A stretch of 64,000 nucleotides of DNA. Origin: Alphaproteobacteria bacterium. Its GTDB lineage: Bacteria; Pseudomonadota; Alphaproteobacteria; Caulobacterales; Parvularculaceae. The translations under genes were made by a program, and so were the position numbers. The notes under the pieces are model-generated. The model made no database searches. It was not told the DNA's origin and saw nothing but the letters and a program-made list of their open reading frames with translations. This document shows positions 31,372 to 40,767 of this stretch, in pieces (positions within the stretch are counted from its first letter, which is position 1; each line of letters begins with the position of its first letter). The stretch lies in assembly GCA_030433215.1 (NCBI GenBank), contig JAUIMC010000002.1:62001-126000 (forward strand). The letters run 5' to 3'.

Positions 31372-33129
31372 ATGGCGTTGCGTTCGCCGATATATCTGGC
31401 CGGGGTGTTTCTTTTCCTGGCGATCTCCTTTTTGCTGTATTTCAACCTCGCCGTGCGGCTTGATTCCAGCGCGGCGCTGTTTCGATTCAACCAGTTGACG
31501 GAAATCGGCGCCGAGCGGCGCGCCGCCGTTCATGGCGAACGCGCGTTGACGCTGTTGCGCCGGGAAGGCGAAACCGACGAAAGCCTTTCGCCCCTGATCC
31601 TGCGGGTCGCCAACGCCCAGCTCGCGCGCAAGAAACACGACCGCGCCGCCGATCTGTTGCGCGACGCCCTCGCCACCAAGGCGTCGCAACGCCTCTCGCG
31701 GCGCGAGCGGGCCGCTTATGAAGACAAGCTTGCGCGCGCCTCGATCCTGTCCGGCGATATTGAATCGGCGGTGGGGATTTACGCCTCCTTCCTCGATCTT
31801 GCCGGCGATGATGCGGCGCGCGGCGGCGGTGAAGACCCGACGGCGCTCAGCGCCTATTACGCCGAACGGGTCGGCGAAGCGGGCGCGCTGTTCACCGGCG
31901 CGCTCAATCATGCGCGGCCCTATGAACCGACGCGCGGCGCGCGCGAAGCGCATCTCGCGGCGGCGGGCGGCATGGCCTCGCTCGGCGCGTTTTATTCCAT
32001 GCGCGAAGACAGCGCCTACGCCGCGGCAGGGCTCTTGTCTTCGGCCTATTCGATCCGTCAGCGCCTTCTCGGCGGCGATCATCCGGATACGGTGCAATTG
32101 ACCCTGGTGCTGGGCCCCGTCTATGCGGGTATGGGCCGCCTCGACGACGCCGAGAAGCTTTATCTCGATGCTTTTCACGCCCAGGAACAATTGAAGGGCC
32201 CGAACAGCCCGGACCTCAGCCTCTATATCAAGCTCCTCACCGGCATCTATGAAAAGCAGGGCCGCCTTACCGAGGCGCAGGCGTTGCAGGAGCATATGCG
32301 CAATCTCTTCCGCGACGCCTTCGGCGCCCAGCGCTACGCCGTCAACCGCGAACGCGACCGGCGCGAGGACATCAACCGCCCCGTCTCGCAGCAATTCGTG
32401 CTGGAAACCGATTACGCGCCGGGCGATCTCGTTTCCGCGGCGGAGTTTTCGGTGCCCACGGCGAAGTCGCCCAATATCGACGAAATGAAACTGCGCCTCG
32501 CTGGCGATGACGGTCTCGATCCGCGCGAGGCGAACCTGCCCGCGCGCCTCGCCCAGCTGATTTCGCTGTGCCGTTCCGAGGCTGCCGAGCGGATATCCCT
32601 GCGGTCGGGCTATCGCTCCTATGACACCCAGAAAGTGCTCTACGCCAATATCGGCGCCAAGGGCACGGTGACGCCGCCGGGCATGTCCGAACACCAGACA
32701 GGCCTCGCCGCCGACATCAATGTGGACGGGCGGTTCATGCGGCCCTCGGACCGCGCTTATCAGTGCTTCGAGGAAAACGCCTATCGCTTCGGCTTCATCC
32801 TCTCTTATCCGCCGGGCAATGATTATCTGCCCGGCGATGATCCCTACGAGCCCTGGCACTGGCGCTATGTGGGCGTGTCGACCGCACAGCTCTATCGCGA
32901 AGCCGGGCCGCACCATAAGCCGCAGGAATTTCTCGCCGCCCTGCCCTGCTATCAGGAGCGGGCCGCCAACGGCGTTTTTCCCGCCATCGGCGAAAGGGAC
33001 ATCTGTCTTTCGGGCAAGGGCGACATCAAGGTTGCGGCGAATGACGGCGAAGGCGCGCAACCCCTGGAAGAAGACGGCAAAACGGCCCGTATCTTGAATA
33101 CCATGCCCGCAGCGGCGTCGCCGCGCTGA
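31372..33129 (+). CDS. TPR-repeat protein with C-terminal VanY-type carboxypeptidase
   Basis: A 585-residue membrane-anchored protein: one N-terminal membrane segment (LAGVFLFLAISFLLYFNLAV), an all-helical part with TPR-like repeats (about 50-320; e.g. GPVYAGMGRLDDAEKLYLDAF), and a VanY D-alanyl-D-alanine carboxypeptidase domain (about 385-520). Zinc and catalytic residues are visible in RSGYRSYDTQKVLY, PGMSEHQTGLAADIN (HxxxxxxD) and EPWHWRYVG. Probably trims periplasmic peptidoglycan stems, with the TPR part as a protein-binding platform. The fusion of TPR and VanY is not the common layout. Confidence 0.88.
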   Translation: MALRSPIYLAGVFLFLAISFLLYFNLAVRLDSSAALFRFNQLTEIGAERRAAVHGERALTLLRREGETDESLSPLILRVANAQLARKKHDRAADLLRDALATKASQRLSRRERAAYEDKLARASILSGDIESAVGIYASFLDLAGDDAARGGGEDPTALSAYYAERVGEAGALFTGALNHARPYEPTRGAREAHLAAAGGMASLGAFYSMREDSAYAAAGLLSSAYSIRQRLLGGDHPDTVQLTLVLGPVYAGMGRLDDAEKLYLDAFHAQEQLKGPNSPDLSLYIKLLTGIYEKQGRLTEAQALQEHMRNLFRDAFGAQRYAVNRERDRREDINRPVSQQFVLETDYAPGDLVSAAEFSVPTAKSPNIDEMKLRLAGDDGLDPREANLPARLAQLISLCRSEAAERISLRSGYRSYDTQKVLYANIGAKGTVTPPGMSEHQTGLAADINVDGRFMRPSDRAYQCFEENAYRFGFILSYPPGNDYLPGDDPYEPWHWRYVGVSTAQLYREAGPHHKPQEFLAALPCYQERAANGVFPAIGERDICLSGKGDIKVAANDGEGAQPLEEDGKTARILNTMPAAASPR

Positions 33130-33174
33130 TATAACTACGTGCGGCCCTTAAGAGGCCGCCTGCCGGGTGATTTC

Positions 33175-34530
33175 ATGCAGGACGGAATCGGCAAAGCGCC
33201 GAAAGCAAGGATCGTTTATGTGGGCGGGCCGGACGAGGCGCGCGCGGCGTTAACCGAGAGTTTCGCCGAGGCCGGCTTCGCGCTTGTCTCTCATGAAGAC
33301 GCGGCCCAGTGCGACATCGGCCTGATCGATCTGCGCGGCCGGCGCCTGTCGAGCCGCAAGGCGCAGTCGATCGCCGCGGTCCTGCGCCAGTCCTCGCCGG
33401 AATCCTCGATCATCATTCTCATCGACCCTTACATGGACGAGACGGCGCGCAAGGCCCTGCGCCGCCATGGCGAACTTGTGGTCATGCTGACGCGTCCGGA
33501 AGGGCTCATCGAGCGCTGCCGCCAGGTCCTGCGCCTGCGCAATGTCGCCGAGGAGGCGGGCGAACGCCTGAAGTCGCTTGCCGGGCTCAACCGTCTCAAT
33601 GAATTTCCGCCGATCGCCGCCCCGGCCGCGCCCTTGCGGGTTCTAATCGCCGGGGAAGCCGGACCGACAGCACTGGCGGCCGTCAACGCGCTGACGCCGG
33701 TCACCGAACAATGCATCTGCGTCTTCTCCGCGGGACAGGCCCTGCGCGCGGTGGAGAACGGGCGCTTCGACGTGGCCGTCTTCCTGCCCGCGCGCGACAA
33801 CGACCCGCTGATGAGCCTGGCGCGCTCCCTGCGCCGGCATCCCAAACATGCGAGCATGCCGATCATCTTTCCCCTCGGCGATCCGGATGTCGCTGTCGAC
33901 TACGCCAGGCGCGGCGCCTCCGATTTCATGCTGAGCGATCATGTGGCGGCCGATCTCGGCGCAAAAGCGCAGACCACCGCGCGGCGCTCGCGGCTTTTGA
34001 AATCCATGCGCCGGTTCCTCAACGCCTGCGAAGGCGACGGCGTGCGCGATCCGGGGTCGGGCGCTTTCACGGCGACGTTTCTGACCGAACATGGCGCGCG
34101 GCTCTGCGCGCGCGCCGATCAGAGCGGGCGCAAGATGGCGATGATCGCCCTGAAGCTCGAGATGGAGGCGCAAGATAGCGGCGAGGCCGAGCCCGGCCGG
34201 CGCGCCTTGCATCAGGCGGCGCGCCTCATCAATCGCGTCACCCGCGCCGAAGACGTCGTGGCGCGCGTCGGGGTCGATACGTTCCTGGTGCTCGCGCCCG
34301 CGACCACCGAAGCCAATGCGGAAAAAGCCGCGCTGCGCATTCAGGGCGTGCTGGAGAACACCGTCTTCCGCTCCGGCGACGACAACATGCAGCTTTACGG
34401 CGTCTCCATCGACGTCGCCGCCTGCGAACGCCCCGCCGGGCTGTGTATCGAGGAAAGCGTCGCCCTGGCGCTCGCAGTGCTGCGCGACCGCCCGACCGCG
34501 CCGAAGACCGGCTCGCTCGAACTCAGATAA
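33175..34530 (+). CDS. PopA-like protein: two receiver-like domains and degenerate GGDEF
   Basis: A 451-residue protein. Two receiver-like domains (about 10-125 and 153-270, neither with a complete phosphorylation pocket) are followed by a GGDEF-type domain (about 295-440). The active-site motif GG(D/E)EF is replaced by GVDTF, so cyclase activity is unlikely, but the inhibitory c-di-GMP site RxxD is intact (R357-A-E-D360) five residues before it. This is the layout of Caulobacter PopA, a c-di-GMP receptor that recruits CtrA to ClpXP (where I recall the same Arg357). ATG 33175 gives this numbering. It is convergent with mfd. Confidence 0.72.
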   Translation: MQDGIGKAPKARIVYVGGPDEARAALTESFAEAGFALVSHEDAAQCDIGLIDLRGRRLSSRKAQSIAAVLRQSSPESSIIILIDPYMDETARKALRRHGELVVMLTRPEGLIERCRQVLRLRNVAEEAGERLKSLAGLNRLNEFPPIAAPAAPLRVLIAGEAGPTALAAVNALTPVTEQCICVFSAGQALRAVENGRFDVAVFLPARDNDPLMSLARSLRRHPKHASMPIIFPLGDPDVAVDYARRGASDFMLSDHVAADLGAKAQTTARRSRLLKSMRRFLNACEGDGVRDPGSGAFTATFLTEHGARLCARADQSGRKMAMIALKLEMEAQDSGEAEPGRRALHQAARLINRVTRAEDVVARVGVDTFLVLAPATTEANAEKAALRIQGVLENTVFRSGDDNMQLYGVSIDVAACERPAGLCIEESVALALAVLRDRPTAPKTGSLELR

Positions 34531-34533
34531 GCC

Positions 34534-37500
34534 TCAAGCCGCCTTCTCTGCGATCTCGCCGATGATGCCGGCGATTTTCTTCGCGCCTCTGAGGCGCGCT
34601 TTCGCATCGGCCCAGTCCTGACGGAAGACGATCTTCTGGTCCGGCCGCAATTTGACGTCCAGCGGCGAGGTTCCGATGAACGCGACAAGCCCCGCCGGAT
34701 TGGCGAACTCGTCGTTGCGGAAGGTGATGACCGCGCCTTTCGGACCGGCGTCGATCTTGGCGATGCCCGCCTTGCGGCAGGTCGTCTTGATGGCGACGAT
34801 TTCGAGGAGCTGTTCCACTTCGCTTGGCATCCTGCCGAAGCGGTCCACAAGCTCCGCGCCGAAGGCGTCGATTTCTTCCTGGGACGTGACGTCGCCGAGG
34901 CGCCGGTAGAGCGCCATCCGGACATCGAGATCGGTGACATAGCTTTCCGGGATCAAGACCGCCGCGCCGATATTGATCTGTGGCGACCACTGGTCGTCGC
35001 CCGCATGGCCGCCCTCGCGCAGTTCCGCGACGGCCTCTTCGAGCATGTGCTGATAAAGCTCGACGCCGACTTCCTTGACCTGGCCGGACTGTTCCTCGCC
35101 GAGCAGGTTCCCGGCGCCGCGAATGTCGAGATCGTGGCTCGCCAGCGTGAAGCCGGCGCCCAGCGTGTCGAGGGACTGCATCACCTTCAGGCGCCGTTCG
35201 GCGGCGTCGGTGAGTTTCTTGCGCGCGCTGGTGGTGAGATAGGCGTAGGCGCGCTGTTTCGAGCGCCCCACCCGGCCGCGCATCTGGTAAAGCTGGCCGA
35301 GGCCGAACATGTCGGCGCGGTGGATGATGATGGTGTTGGCCGTGGGAATATCGAGACCGGATTCGATGATCGTCGTCGAGACCAGCACATCGAACTTGCC
35401 TTCGTAAAAGGCGGTCATGATGTCTTCGAGTTCGCCCGACGCCATCTGGCCGTGAGCGATCTTGAATTTCAGTTCCGGCAGATCCTCGCGCAGGAATTCC
35501 GCGATGTCCTCAAGATCGGAAATGCGCGGCGCCACGTAGAAGCTCTGCCCGCCGCGATAATGCTCGCGCAGCAAGGTCTCGCGCGCCACCACCGGATCGA
35601 ACGGGCCGACCGTGGTGCGCACGGCGAGGCGATCCACCGGCGGCGTCGCGATCAGCGAGAGATCGCGAATGCCGCTCATGGCGAGTTGAAGCGTGCGCGG
35701 GATCGGCGTCGCGGTCAGCGTCAGGACGTGTGTGTCGGCGCGGAACTCCTTCAGGCGCTCCTTGTGCTTGACGCCGAAATGCTGCTCCTCGTCGACAATG
35801 ACGAGGCCGAGATCGCGGAACTTGATGGTCTTCTGCAACAGCGCGTGGGTGCCGATGATGATGTCGACGTCGCCGCTCTCGACGCCCTCTTTCGCCGCCT
35901 TGGCGTCGGCGGACGACACCATGCGCGAGAGTTGCGCGAGCTTTAGGGGGAAGCCTTTGAAGCGCTCGGTGAAATTCTTGTAGTGCTGGCGCGCCAGCAG
36001 CGTGGTCGGCGTGACGACGGCCACCTGCCGCCCGGTCATCGCCATGATGAAGGCGGCCCGCAGCGCGACTTCCGTCTTGCCGAAGCCGACATCGCCGCAG
36101 ACCAGCCGGTCCATGGGCTGGCCCTTCGCCAGATCCTCAATGACGTCGGCGATGGCGTTTTCCTGGTCTTCGGTCTCCGCATAGGGAAAGCGCGCGCAGA
36201 ACTCGTCATAGGTTCCGGTCGCTGGCTCGACCGCATCGGCATGACGCATGGCGCGTTTGGCGGCGATGGAAATGAGCTCTTCGGCGAGCATCTTGATGCG
36301 CGCGCGCATCTTCGCCTTGCGGCCCTGCCAGGCGGCGCCGCCGAGCTTGTCGAGCTGCACGCCGGAATCTTCCGAGCCAAAGCGCGAGAGGAGGTCGATA
36401 TTCTCAACCGGCAGGAACAGCTTGTCGCCGCCGAAATATTCAAGATGCAGGCAGTCATGGGGCGCGCCCTGCACTTCCAGCGTCTTCAAACCCTGATAGC
36501 GCGCGACGCCGTGATCCACATGGACGACGAGATCGCCCACCGAAAGGCTCGAGGCTTCGGAGAGGAAATTCTCCGCGCGCTTTTTCTTGCCGCGCCGCAC
36601 GAGACGGTCGCCGAGGATGTCCTGTTCGGAAATGAACGCCGCGTCCGGCGTTTCGAACCCACTTTCAAGACCCAGCACCGCCGCGACCACGGGCGCGGGC
36701 GCGTTCTTGACGCTGCGCCAGTCTTCCGCGACCGGCATGTCTTTCGCGCCGTGATCGGCGAGCACCGTCTTCATGCGGTCGGCGGAGCCTTCGGACCAGC
36801 AGGCGATGACGACCTTCTTTTTGGCCGCGATCAGCGATTTGGCGTGGGCGTTCACCGCATCGAAGACATTGATGTTTTCCGCGGCGCGCTCGGCCGCGAA
36901 GCCGCGGCCGACCTTCGCGCCGAAATTGAAGGCGCGGGCGTTTTCCGACGGCGAGAACGGCGAGAGCGGGCGCAGTTTCACCGTGAACATGCGCTCTTTC
37001 CATTCGTCTTCGCTGAGATAAAGCGCATCCGGTTTCAAGGGACGATAGGCGGGCGCGGCGAAGTCGTTATTGCGCGGCTTTCTCGCCTCGGCGTCTTCGG
37101 CGCGGGCGTCGTAATGGTCGCGAATGGCATTGAGGCGTTCCTCGGCGGCTTCCTCGCCGAGATGGTCGATAAAGACCTGCGCATCGCCGACAAAGTCAAA
37201 GAGCGTGTCCATGCGCTCATAGAAAAGCGGCAGCCAGTGTTCGGCGCCGGCGTGAGAGCGCCCGGCGCTTACCGCTTCGTAGAGCGGATCGTCGCCCGCC
37301 GGGCCGAACGCCGCCACATAGCCCTTGCGGAACCGCGAGACGGTTTCCTCCGAGAGCAGGATCTCGCTCGCCGCCGCGAGGGAAAAGCCGGAAAGCTGGT
37401 GCGTGGTGCGCTGGGTTTCCGCATCGAAGGCGCGGACGCTCTCGAGGCTGTCGCCGAAAAAGTCGAGGCGCACCGGCTCCTCGCCGCCCGGCGGAAAAAT

Positions 37501-38049
37501 GTCCACGAGCCCGCCGCGTACCGCGAACTCGCCCGGCTCGCGGACGGTCGAGGAGCGCGCATAGCCGTTGGCGCTGAGATAAGTCACGAGCGCGTCCATC
37601 TCCATCACCGCGCCCGGCGACAGGGACAGGGCCGCGTTTTCGATGATTTCCTTGGGCGGCGTTTTCTGGACTGCGGCGTTCACCGGCGCGACGATGATGA
37701 AGGCGCCCTCGCCGCGCCGCTGGATCGCCGCGAGCGAGGCCATGCGTTTCGACGACACGCCCGGCGACGGCGAGACGCGGTCGTAAGGCAGGCAGTCCCA
37801 GGCCGGGTATTCGATGACCGGAATGTCGGGCGCGAAGAATTTCAGGGCCTGCGTCATCGCCGCGGCGCGGGTTCCATCGCGCGCAATGTGAAGGACAAGC
37901 CCGCCCGTCGCGCGCGCGGCCTCGGCCACCGCCATGGCGTCGGCGCCTTCGGGCGCGCCGAAGATGTCGAGACGGCCTTCGGTTTTCCAGGCCGTTTCGG
38001 CGCTGATCGCCGTTATGCCCGAAACCATGGTTTTTTCGCCGTCCGCCAT
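34534..38049 (-). CDS. mfd: Transcription-repair coupling factor
   Basis: The 1171-residue Mfd removes stalled RNA polymerase and recruits UvrA. Order: UvrB-homology domain (residues about 30-330, EYPAWDCLPYDRVSPSPGVSSKRM), the RNA polymerase-interacting domain (VGDLVVHVDHGVARYQGLKTLEVQG, about 505-580), the superfamily 2 motor (motif I VCGDVGFGKTEVALRAAF, motif II IVDEEQHFGVKHKERLK, motif VI QMRGRVGRSKQRAYAYL) and the C-terminal TRCF domain. ATG 38049 follows GAGGAAG; a GTG lies just upstream. A large open frame on the opposite strand is a shadow. It stops 4 bp from the end of the PopA-like gene. Confidence 0.97.
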   Translation of the reverse strand: MADGEKTMVSGITAISAETAWKTEGRLDIFGAPEGADAMAVAEAARATGGLVLHIARDGTRAAAMTQALKFFAPDIPVIEYPAWDCLPYDRVSPSPGVSSKRMASLAAIQRRGEGAFIIVAPVNAAVQKTPPKEIIENAALSLSPGAVMEMDALVTYLSANGYARSSTVREPGEFAVRGGLVDIFPPGGEEPVRLDFFGDSLESVRAFDAETQRTTHQLSGFSLAAASEILLSEETVSRFRKGYVAAFGPAGDDPLYEAVSAGRSHAGAEHWLPLFYERMDTLFDFVGDAQVFIDHLGEEAAEERLNAIRDHYDARAEDAEARKPRNNDFAAPAYRPLKPDALYLSEDEWKERMFTVKLRPLSPFSPSENARAFNFGAKVGRGFAAERAAENINVFDAVNAHAKSLIAAKKKVVIACWSEGSADRMKTVLADHGAKDMPVAEDWRSVKNAPAPVVAAVLGLESGFETPDAAFISEQDILGDRLVRRGKKKRAENFLSEASSLSVGDLVVHVDHGVARYQGLKTLEVQGAPHDCLHLEYFGGDKLFLPVENIDLLSRFGSEDSGVQLDKLGGAAWQGRKAKMRARIKMLAEELISIAAKRAMRHADAVEPATGTYDEFCARFPYAETEDQENAIADVIEDLAKGQPMDRLVCGDVGFGKTEVALRAAFIMAMTGRQVAVVTPTTLLARQHYKNFTERFKGFPLKLAQLSRMVSSADAKAAKEGVESGDVDIIIGTHALLQKTIKFRDLGLVIVDEEQHFGVKHKERLKEFRADTHVLTLTATPIPRTLQLAMSGIRDLSLIATPPVDRLAVRTTVGPFDPVVARETLLREHYRGGQSFYVAPRISDLEDIAEFLREDLPELKFKIAHGQMASGELEDIMTAFYEGKFDVLVSTTIIESGLDIPTANTIIIHRADMFGLGQLYQMRGRVGRSKQRAYAYLTTSARKKLTDAAERRLKVMQSLDTLGAGFTLASHDLDIRGAGNLLGEEQSGQVKEVGVELYQHMLEEAVAELREGGHAGDDQWSPQINIGAAVLIPESYVTDLDVRMALYRRLGDVTSQEEIDAFGAELVDRFGRMPSEVEQLLEIVAIKTTCRKAGIAKIDAGPKGAVITFRNDEFANPAGLVAFIGTSPLDVKLRPDQKIVFRQDWADAKARLRGAKKIAGIIGEIAEKAA

Positions 38050-38185
38050 CACTCTTCCTCAACGCAAAATGCGCGGGTCGCCGATTTGACGGCCCGCGTT
38101 GGGAGCGTTGATGTAGGCGGGCGGGGCTGCGAATGCAACGCAGAATGGGGCGAAGCCGGGGCCGCGGGCGCTTCTCCGCGCGGTT

Positions 38186-39418
38186 TTACCCCGCCATGGA
38201 GGCGTCGCGGAATTGACGCCGTTCGGTGCTGTCGTCCTGCGGGGCGCCGAGGGTGCGCAGCTTGTGCACCATGAGATCGGTTTCGCAGGCGATCTGGTTG
38301 CGCCCCTTCTCCTTGGCGAGATAGAGCGCCTCGTCGGCGCGGGTCAAAAGCGCGCGGAGCGTTTCGGCGGGCTGGCGCTGGGCGACGCCGAAACTGGCGG
38401 TGAAGGTGCCGGCGTCCGTATCGCCATTGTCGATCCGCAAGGCGGCGAAATCACGCCGCACCGCTTCGGCCACTTCCCGCGCGTCGTGCAGCGTCTCGCC
38501 AATCAGCAACATGGCGAACTCCTCGCCGCCGATGCGGCTGGCGATCCGGTCATGGTCGGCGTACTGGGCCATGAGCGCGCCCATTTCCGCAATCACCATG
38601 TCGCCGAACGCATGCCCTTTCGCGTCATTGAGGCGTTTGAAATGGTCGATATCGACCAGAATAACGCTGATGAAGTCGTTTCCGTTATTCGGATGGAAGA
38701 TCCGCTCCGCCGTTTCCTCGAAGCCGCGTCGGTTGAAAAGTCCGGACAGGCGATCCGTCACCGAGCGTTCCTCGAGGTCGGAGACGATCTCGCTCGAAAA
38801 CGCGACCAGCAGCGTCATCCCGAGCACCACCCCGCAGGCGCCGACGACGATTTGCAGCGTCATCAGGATCATCGGCAGATCGAAGGTCTCGGCGTTCATG
38901 CCGCCGGAGAAATAGGCTATCAGCAAGGGCCGCGCGAAGCACTGGAAGACGCCGACGGCGCACAGCCAGAACACGACCTTGTCGATGGCGCGCGGCGTGT
39001 GATTGCGGATCAGCATCAGCCCGAGGCCGAAAATCACCCCGCAGCCGAAATTCGCCGCGAAGGACGTCACCCAGCCGAGCCCGATGGTGAGATACAAGAC
39101 GCTGTAGACCGCCATGTGCGCGGCGAACAAGGCGCCGAACAGCGCCCATGGCGTCTTGCGCCGATAATGCAGCGACAGGGCGCCGGAAAACAGAACCGCG
39201 GTGAGCGCGTAAACGCCGGAGATCGGGATCGACCCGATCAGGCGGATGCCCGCCTGCTGGACGATGTCGACGGTGAAGGCGCTCGCGCCGGCGACATAGG
39301 ACAGGGCGAGAAGCAGCACCGCCCGCGACGGACGAATGGCGTGAATGCAAAAGAAGCCCGCTGCAAAAAGCAGAAATACGAGCGGATTCATGAACTGGAA
39401 ATACGCTTCCGCCTGCAC
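38186..39418 (-). CDS. Membrane diguanylate cyclase
   Basis: A 410-residue protein with six to seven N-terminal membrane segments (about 10-215) and a C-terminal GGDEF domain with an intact active site (RIGGEEFAMLLIG). It should make c-di-GMP. The position five residues before GGEEF, where the RxxD inhibitory site would be, reads D-H-D-R, so feedback inhibition of the usual kind is probably missing. The start is GTG 39418; ATG 39391 is possible. It is inserted between mfd and sdhE, which are often direct neighbours in alphaproteobacteria. Confidence 0.92.
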   Translation of the reverse strand: MQAEAYFQFMNPLVFLLFAAGFFCIHAIRPSRAVLLLALSYVAGASAFTVDIVQQAGIRLIGSIPISGVYALTAVLFSGALSLHYRRKTPWALFGALFAAHMAVYSVLYLTIGLGWVTSFAANFGCGVIFGLGLMLIRNHTPRAIDKVVFWLCAVGVFQCFARPLLIAYFSGGMNAETFDLPMILMTLQIVVGACGVVLGMTLLVAFSSEIVSDLEERSVTDRLSGLFNRRGFEETAERIFHPNNGNDFISVILVDIDHFKRLNDAKGHAFGDMVIAEMGALMAQYADHDRIASRIGGEEFAMLLIGETLHDAREVAEAVRRDFAALRIDNGDTDAGTFTASFGVAQRQPAETLRALLTRADEALYLAKEKGRNQIACETDLMVHKLRTLGAPQDDSTERRQFRDASMAG

Positions 39419-39555
39419 TGTGATCTGTCGTGTTTGCTTCCGGTTTTTCTCCTGCCTGTCCTAAACGCAAAATCGTAACGCCCGGTTAGCCCGGCGCAGA
39501 CGATTTCTTAAGGTTAACGAAAGCTGAAACGGGCGCAGTCTTTCAGACGTGGCGT

Positions 39556-39822
39556 TCAGGCGCGCGGAATTTCGAAGGCTTTCAGCTTGTCCAGCACCGT
39601 TCCGTCGAGATTGGCGGGGGCCTCGGCGTTGCCGGTGGCCCAGGCGTAAAGCTCGCGGTCGTTCTGTTTCAACAGCGCCTCGAACTGGTCGAGCTCGTCC
39701 TCGTCCATTTCGGGCAGGCGCGCCTTTGCAAAGCCGCCAATCAACAGATCGGCTTCTTTGAAGCCGCGATAGGTGGCGAGATATAAAAGCCGCTTGCGGC
39801 GGATATCGATGCTTTGGCTCAT
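39556..39822 (-). CDS. sdhE: Succinate dehydrogenase assembly factor SdhE
   Basis: An 88-residue SdhE/Sdh5 protein that promotes FAD attachment to SdhA. The signature is seen as RRKRLLYLATYRGFKEADLLIGGF (residues about 8-31, with the RG motif), followed by LPEMDEDELDQFEALL and the DRELYAW motif. Its start overlaps the preceding hydrolase stop by four bases (ATGA), so the two are translated together. Confidence 0.92.
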   Translation of the reverse strand: MSQSIDIRRKRLLYLATYRGFKEADLLIGGFAKARLPEMDEDELDQFEALLKQNDRELYAWATGNAEAPANLDGTVLDKLKAFEIPRA

Positions 39823-40760
39823 GATTGCGGCGTTTCGAGATTGCGGATGATGGCGATGATCGCCTCGGTCTCGGCGTGATGCAAGGCGTGGCCGGTGTCC
39901 GGCAGCAGCGTCAATTGCGCGCTGTCGATCTCCTGCGCGAGCTGTCTGGCGTGGAGATCGGGGCTGACGGTGCGGTCGTCCGTGCCCGTCACAATCGCGA
40001 CCGGCAGGGTCAGCGCGCTATAGCGGTCCTGCTGTGCGATGATCTCGGCTTTCAGATTGGCGAGATCGGCGGCGTTGGCCTTGAAATCGGACGCGCGGAA
40101 CAACAGCGCGAGGCCGGTGTCTTCGGCGTAGTTGTCAGGCGGCGTATCGGGCGCGAAAGACCCGGCGACGCCGCCTTTCGCCGCGAGCTGGCCATAGACC
40201 GGAATGACGAGACGGCGCAGCAACAGGCCGGCCGCCGGCCATTGCGAGACGGCATTGTACCAGGCGACGCCGCCCGGCCATTCATGGCTGACCGGCGCCA
40301 GCAGCACGAGCCCGCTCATCTCGTCCTGATAGTCGAGCGCATAGCGCAGGGCCACCGCCCCGCCGAGGCTCTGGCCGACGACGACGGGACGCTCCGCGCC
40401 GAGCCGGTCGGCGGCTTGTTTGATCAGCCGCGCCTGCACGCCGAGCCGGTAGCCGTCATCGGGGCGCGTGGAGTAGCCCCGCCCCGGCCTGTCCATAAGA
40501 ATGACCCGGCGGTCTTGCGCCAGTCGGTCGCCGAGCGCCAGCTTCATGTCTCTCAGATTGACGCTCGCGCCGTGAATGAGAACCAGCGGCGGCGCCGCGC
40601 TGTCCTTCGGGCCCATATCGAGGACATGCAGGCGCGCGCCGTCGATCTCGACGAACTGGCCAAGCGCGGGCGCGCGCTTTTCCGCATTCCAGGTCGCGCA
40701 GCCCGACAGCCCCAGAACGAGGGCCAGAAGTGCGATGACCGCGACCAGCGTCATGCGCAT
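39819..40760 (-). CDS. Alpha/beta hydrolase, predicted lipoprotein
   Basis: A 313-residue alpha/beta-fold hydrolase. It has a lipoprotein signal (VAVIALLALVLGLSGC), the oxyanion motif LVLIHGASVNLRDM, the nucleophile elbow VVGQSLGGAVAL with Ser, the acid in VTGTDDRTVSPD and the His in DTGHALHHAE. ATG 40760 starts the signal peptide; the frame is open further upstream but would overlap tpiA. It begins 7 bp after the tpiA stop. Lid and substrate are unknown. Confidence 0.85.
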   Translation of the reverse strand: MRMTLVAVIALLALVLGLSGCATWNAEKRAPALGQFVEIDGARLHVLDMGPKDSAAPPLVLIHGASVNLRDMKLALGDRLAQDRRVILMDRPGRGYSTRPDDGYRLGVQARLIKQAADRLGAERPVVVGQSLGGAVALRYALDYQDEMSGLVLLAPVSHEWPGGVAWYNAVSQWPAAGLLLRRLVIPVYGQLAAKGGVAGSFAPDTPPDNYAEDTGLALLFRASDFKANAADLANLKAEIIAQQDRYSALTLPVAIVTGTDDRTVSPDLHARQLAQEIDSAQLTLLPDTGHALHHAETEAIIAIIRNLETPQS

Positions 40761-40767
40761 GGGGCGC

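Noticed and set aside
31363-33060. 565-codon minus-strand open frame
   Set aside because: Antisense to the TPR-VanY gene; the VanY motifs show which strand is coding.
35983-38274. 763-codon plus-strand open frame
   Set aside because: A shadow of mfd on the opposite strand in high-GC DNA; the mfd frame carries all helicase motifs.
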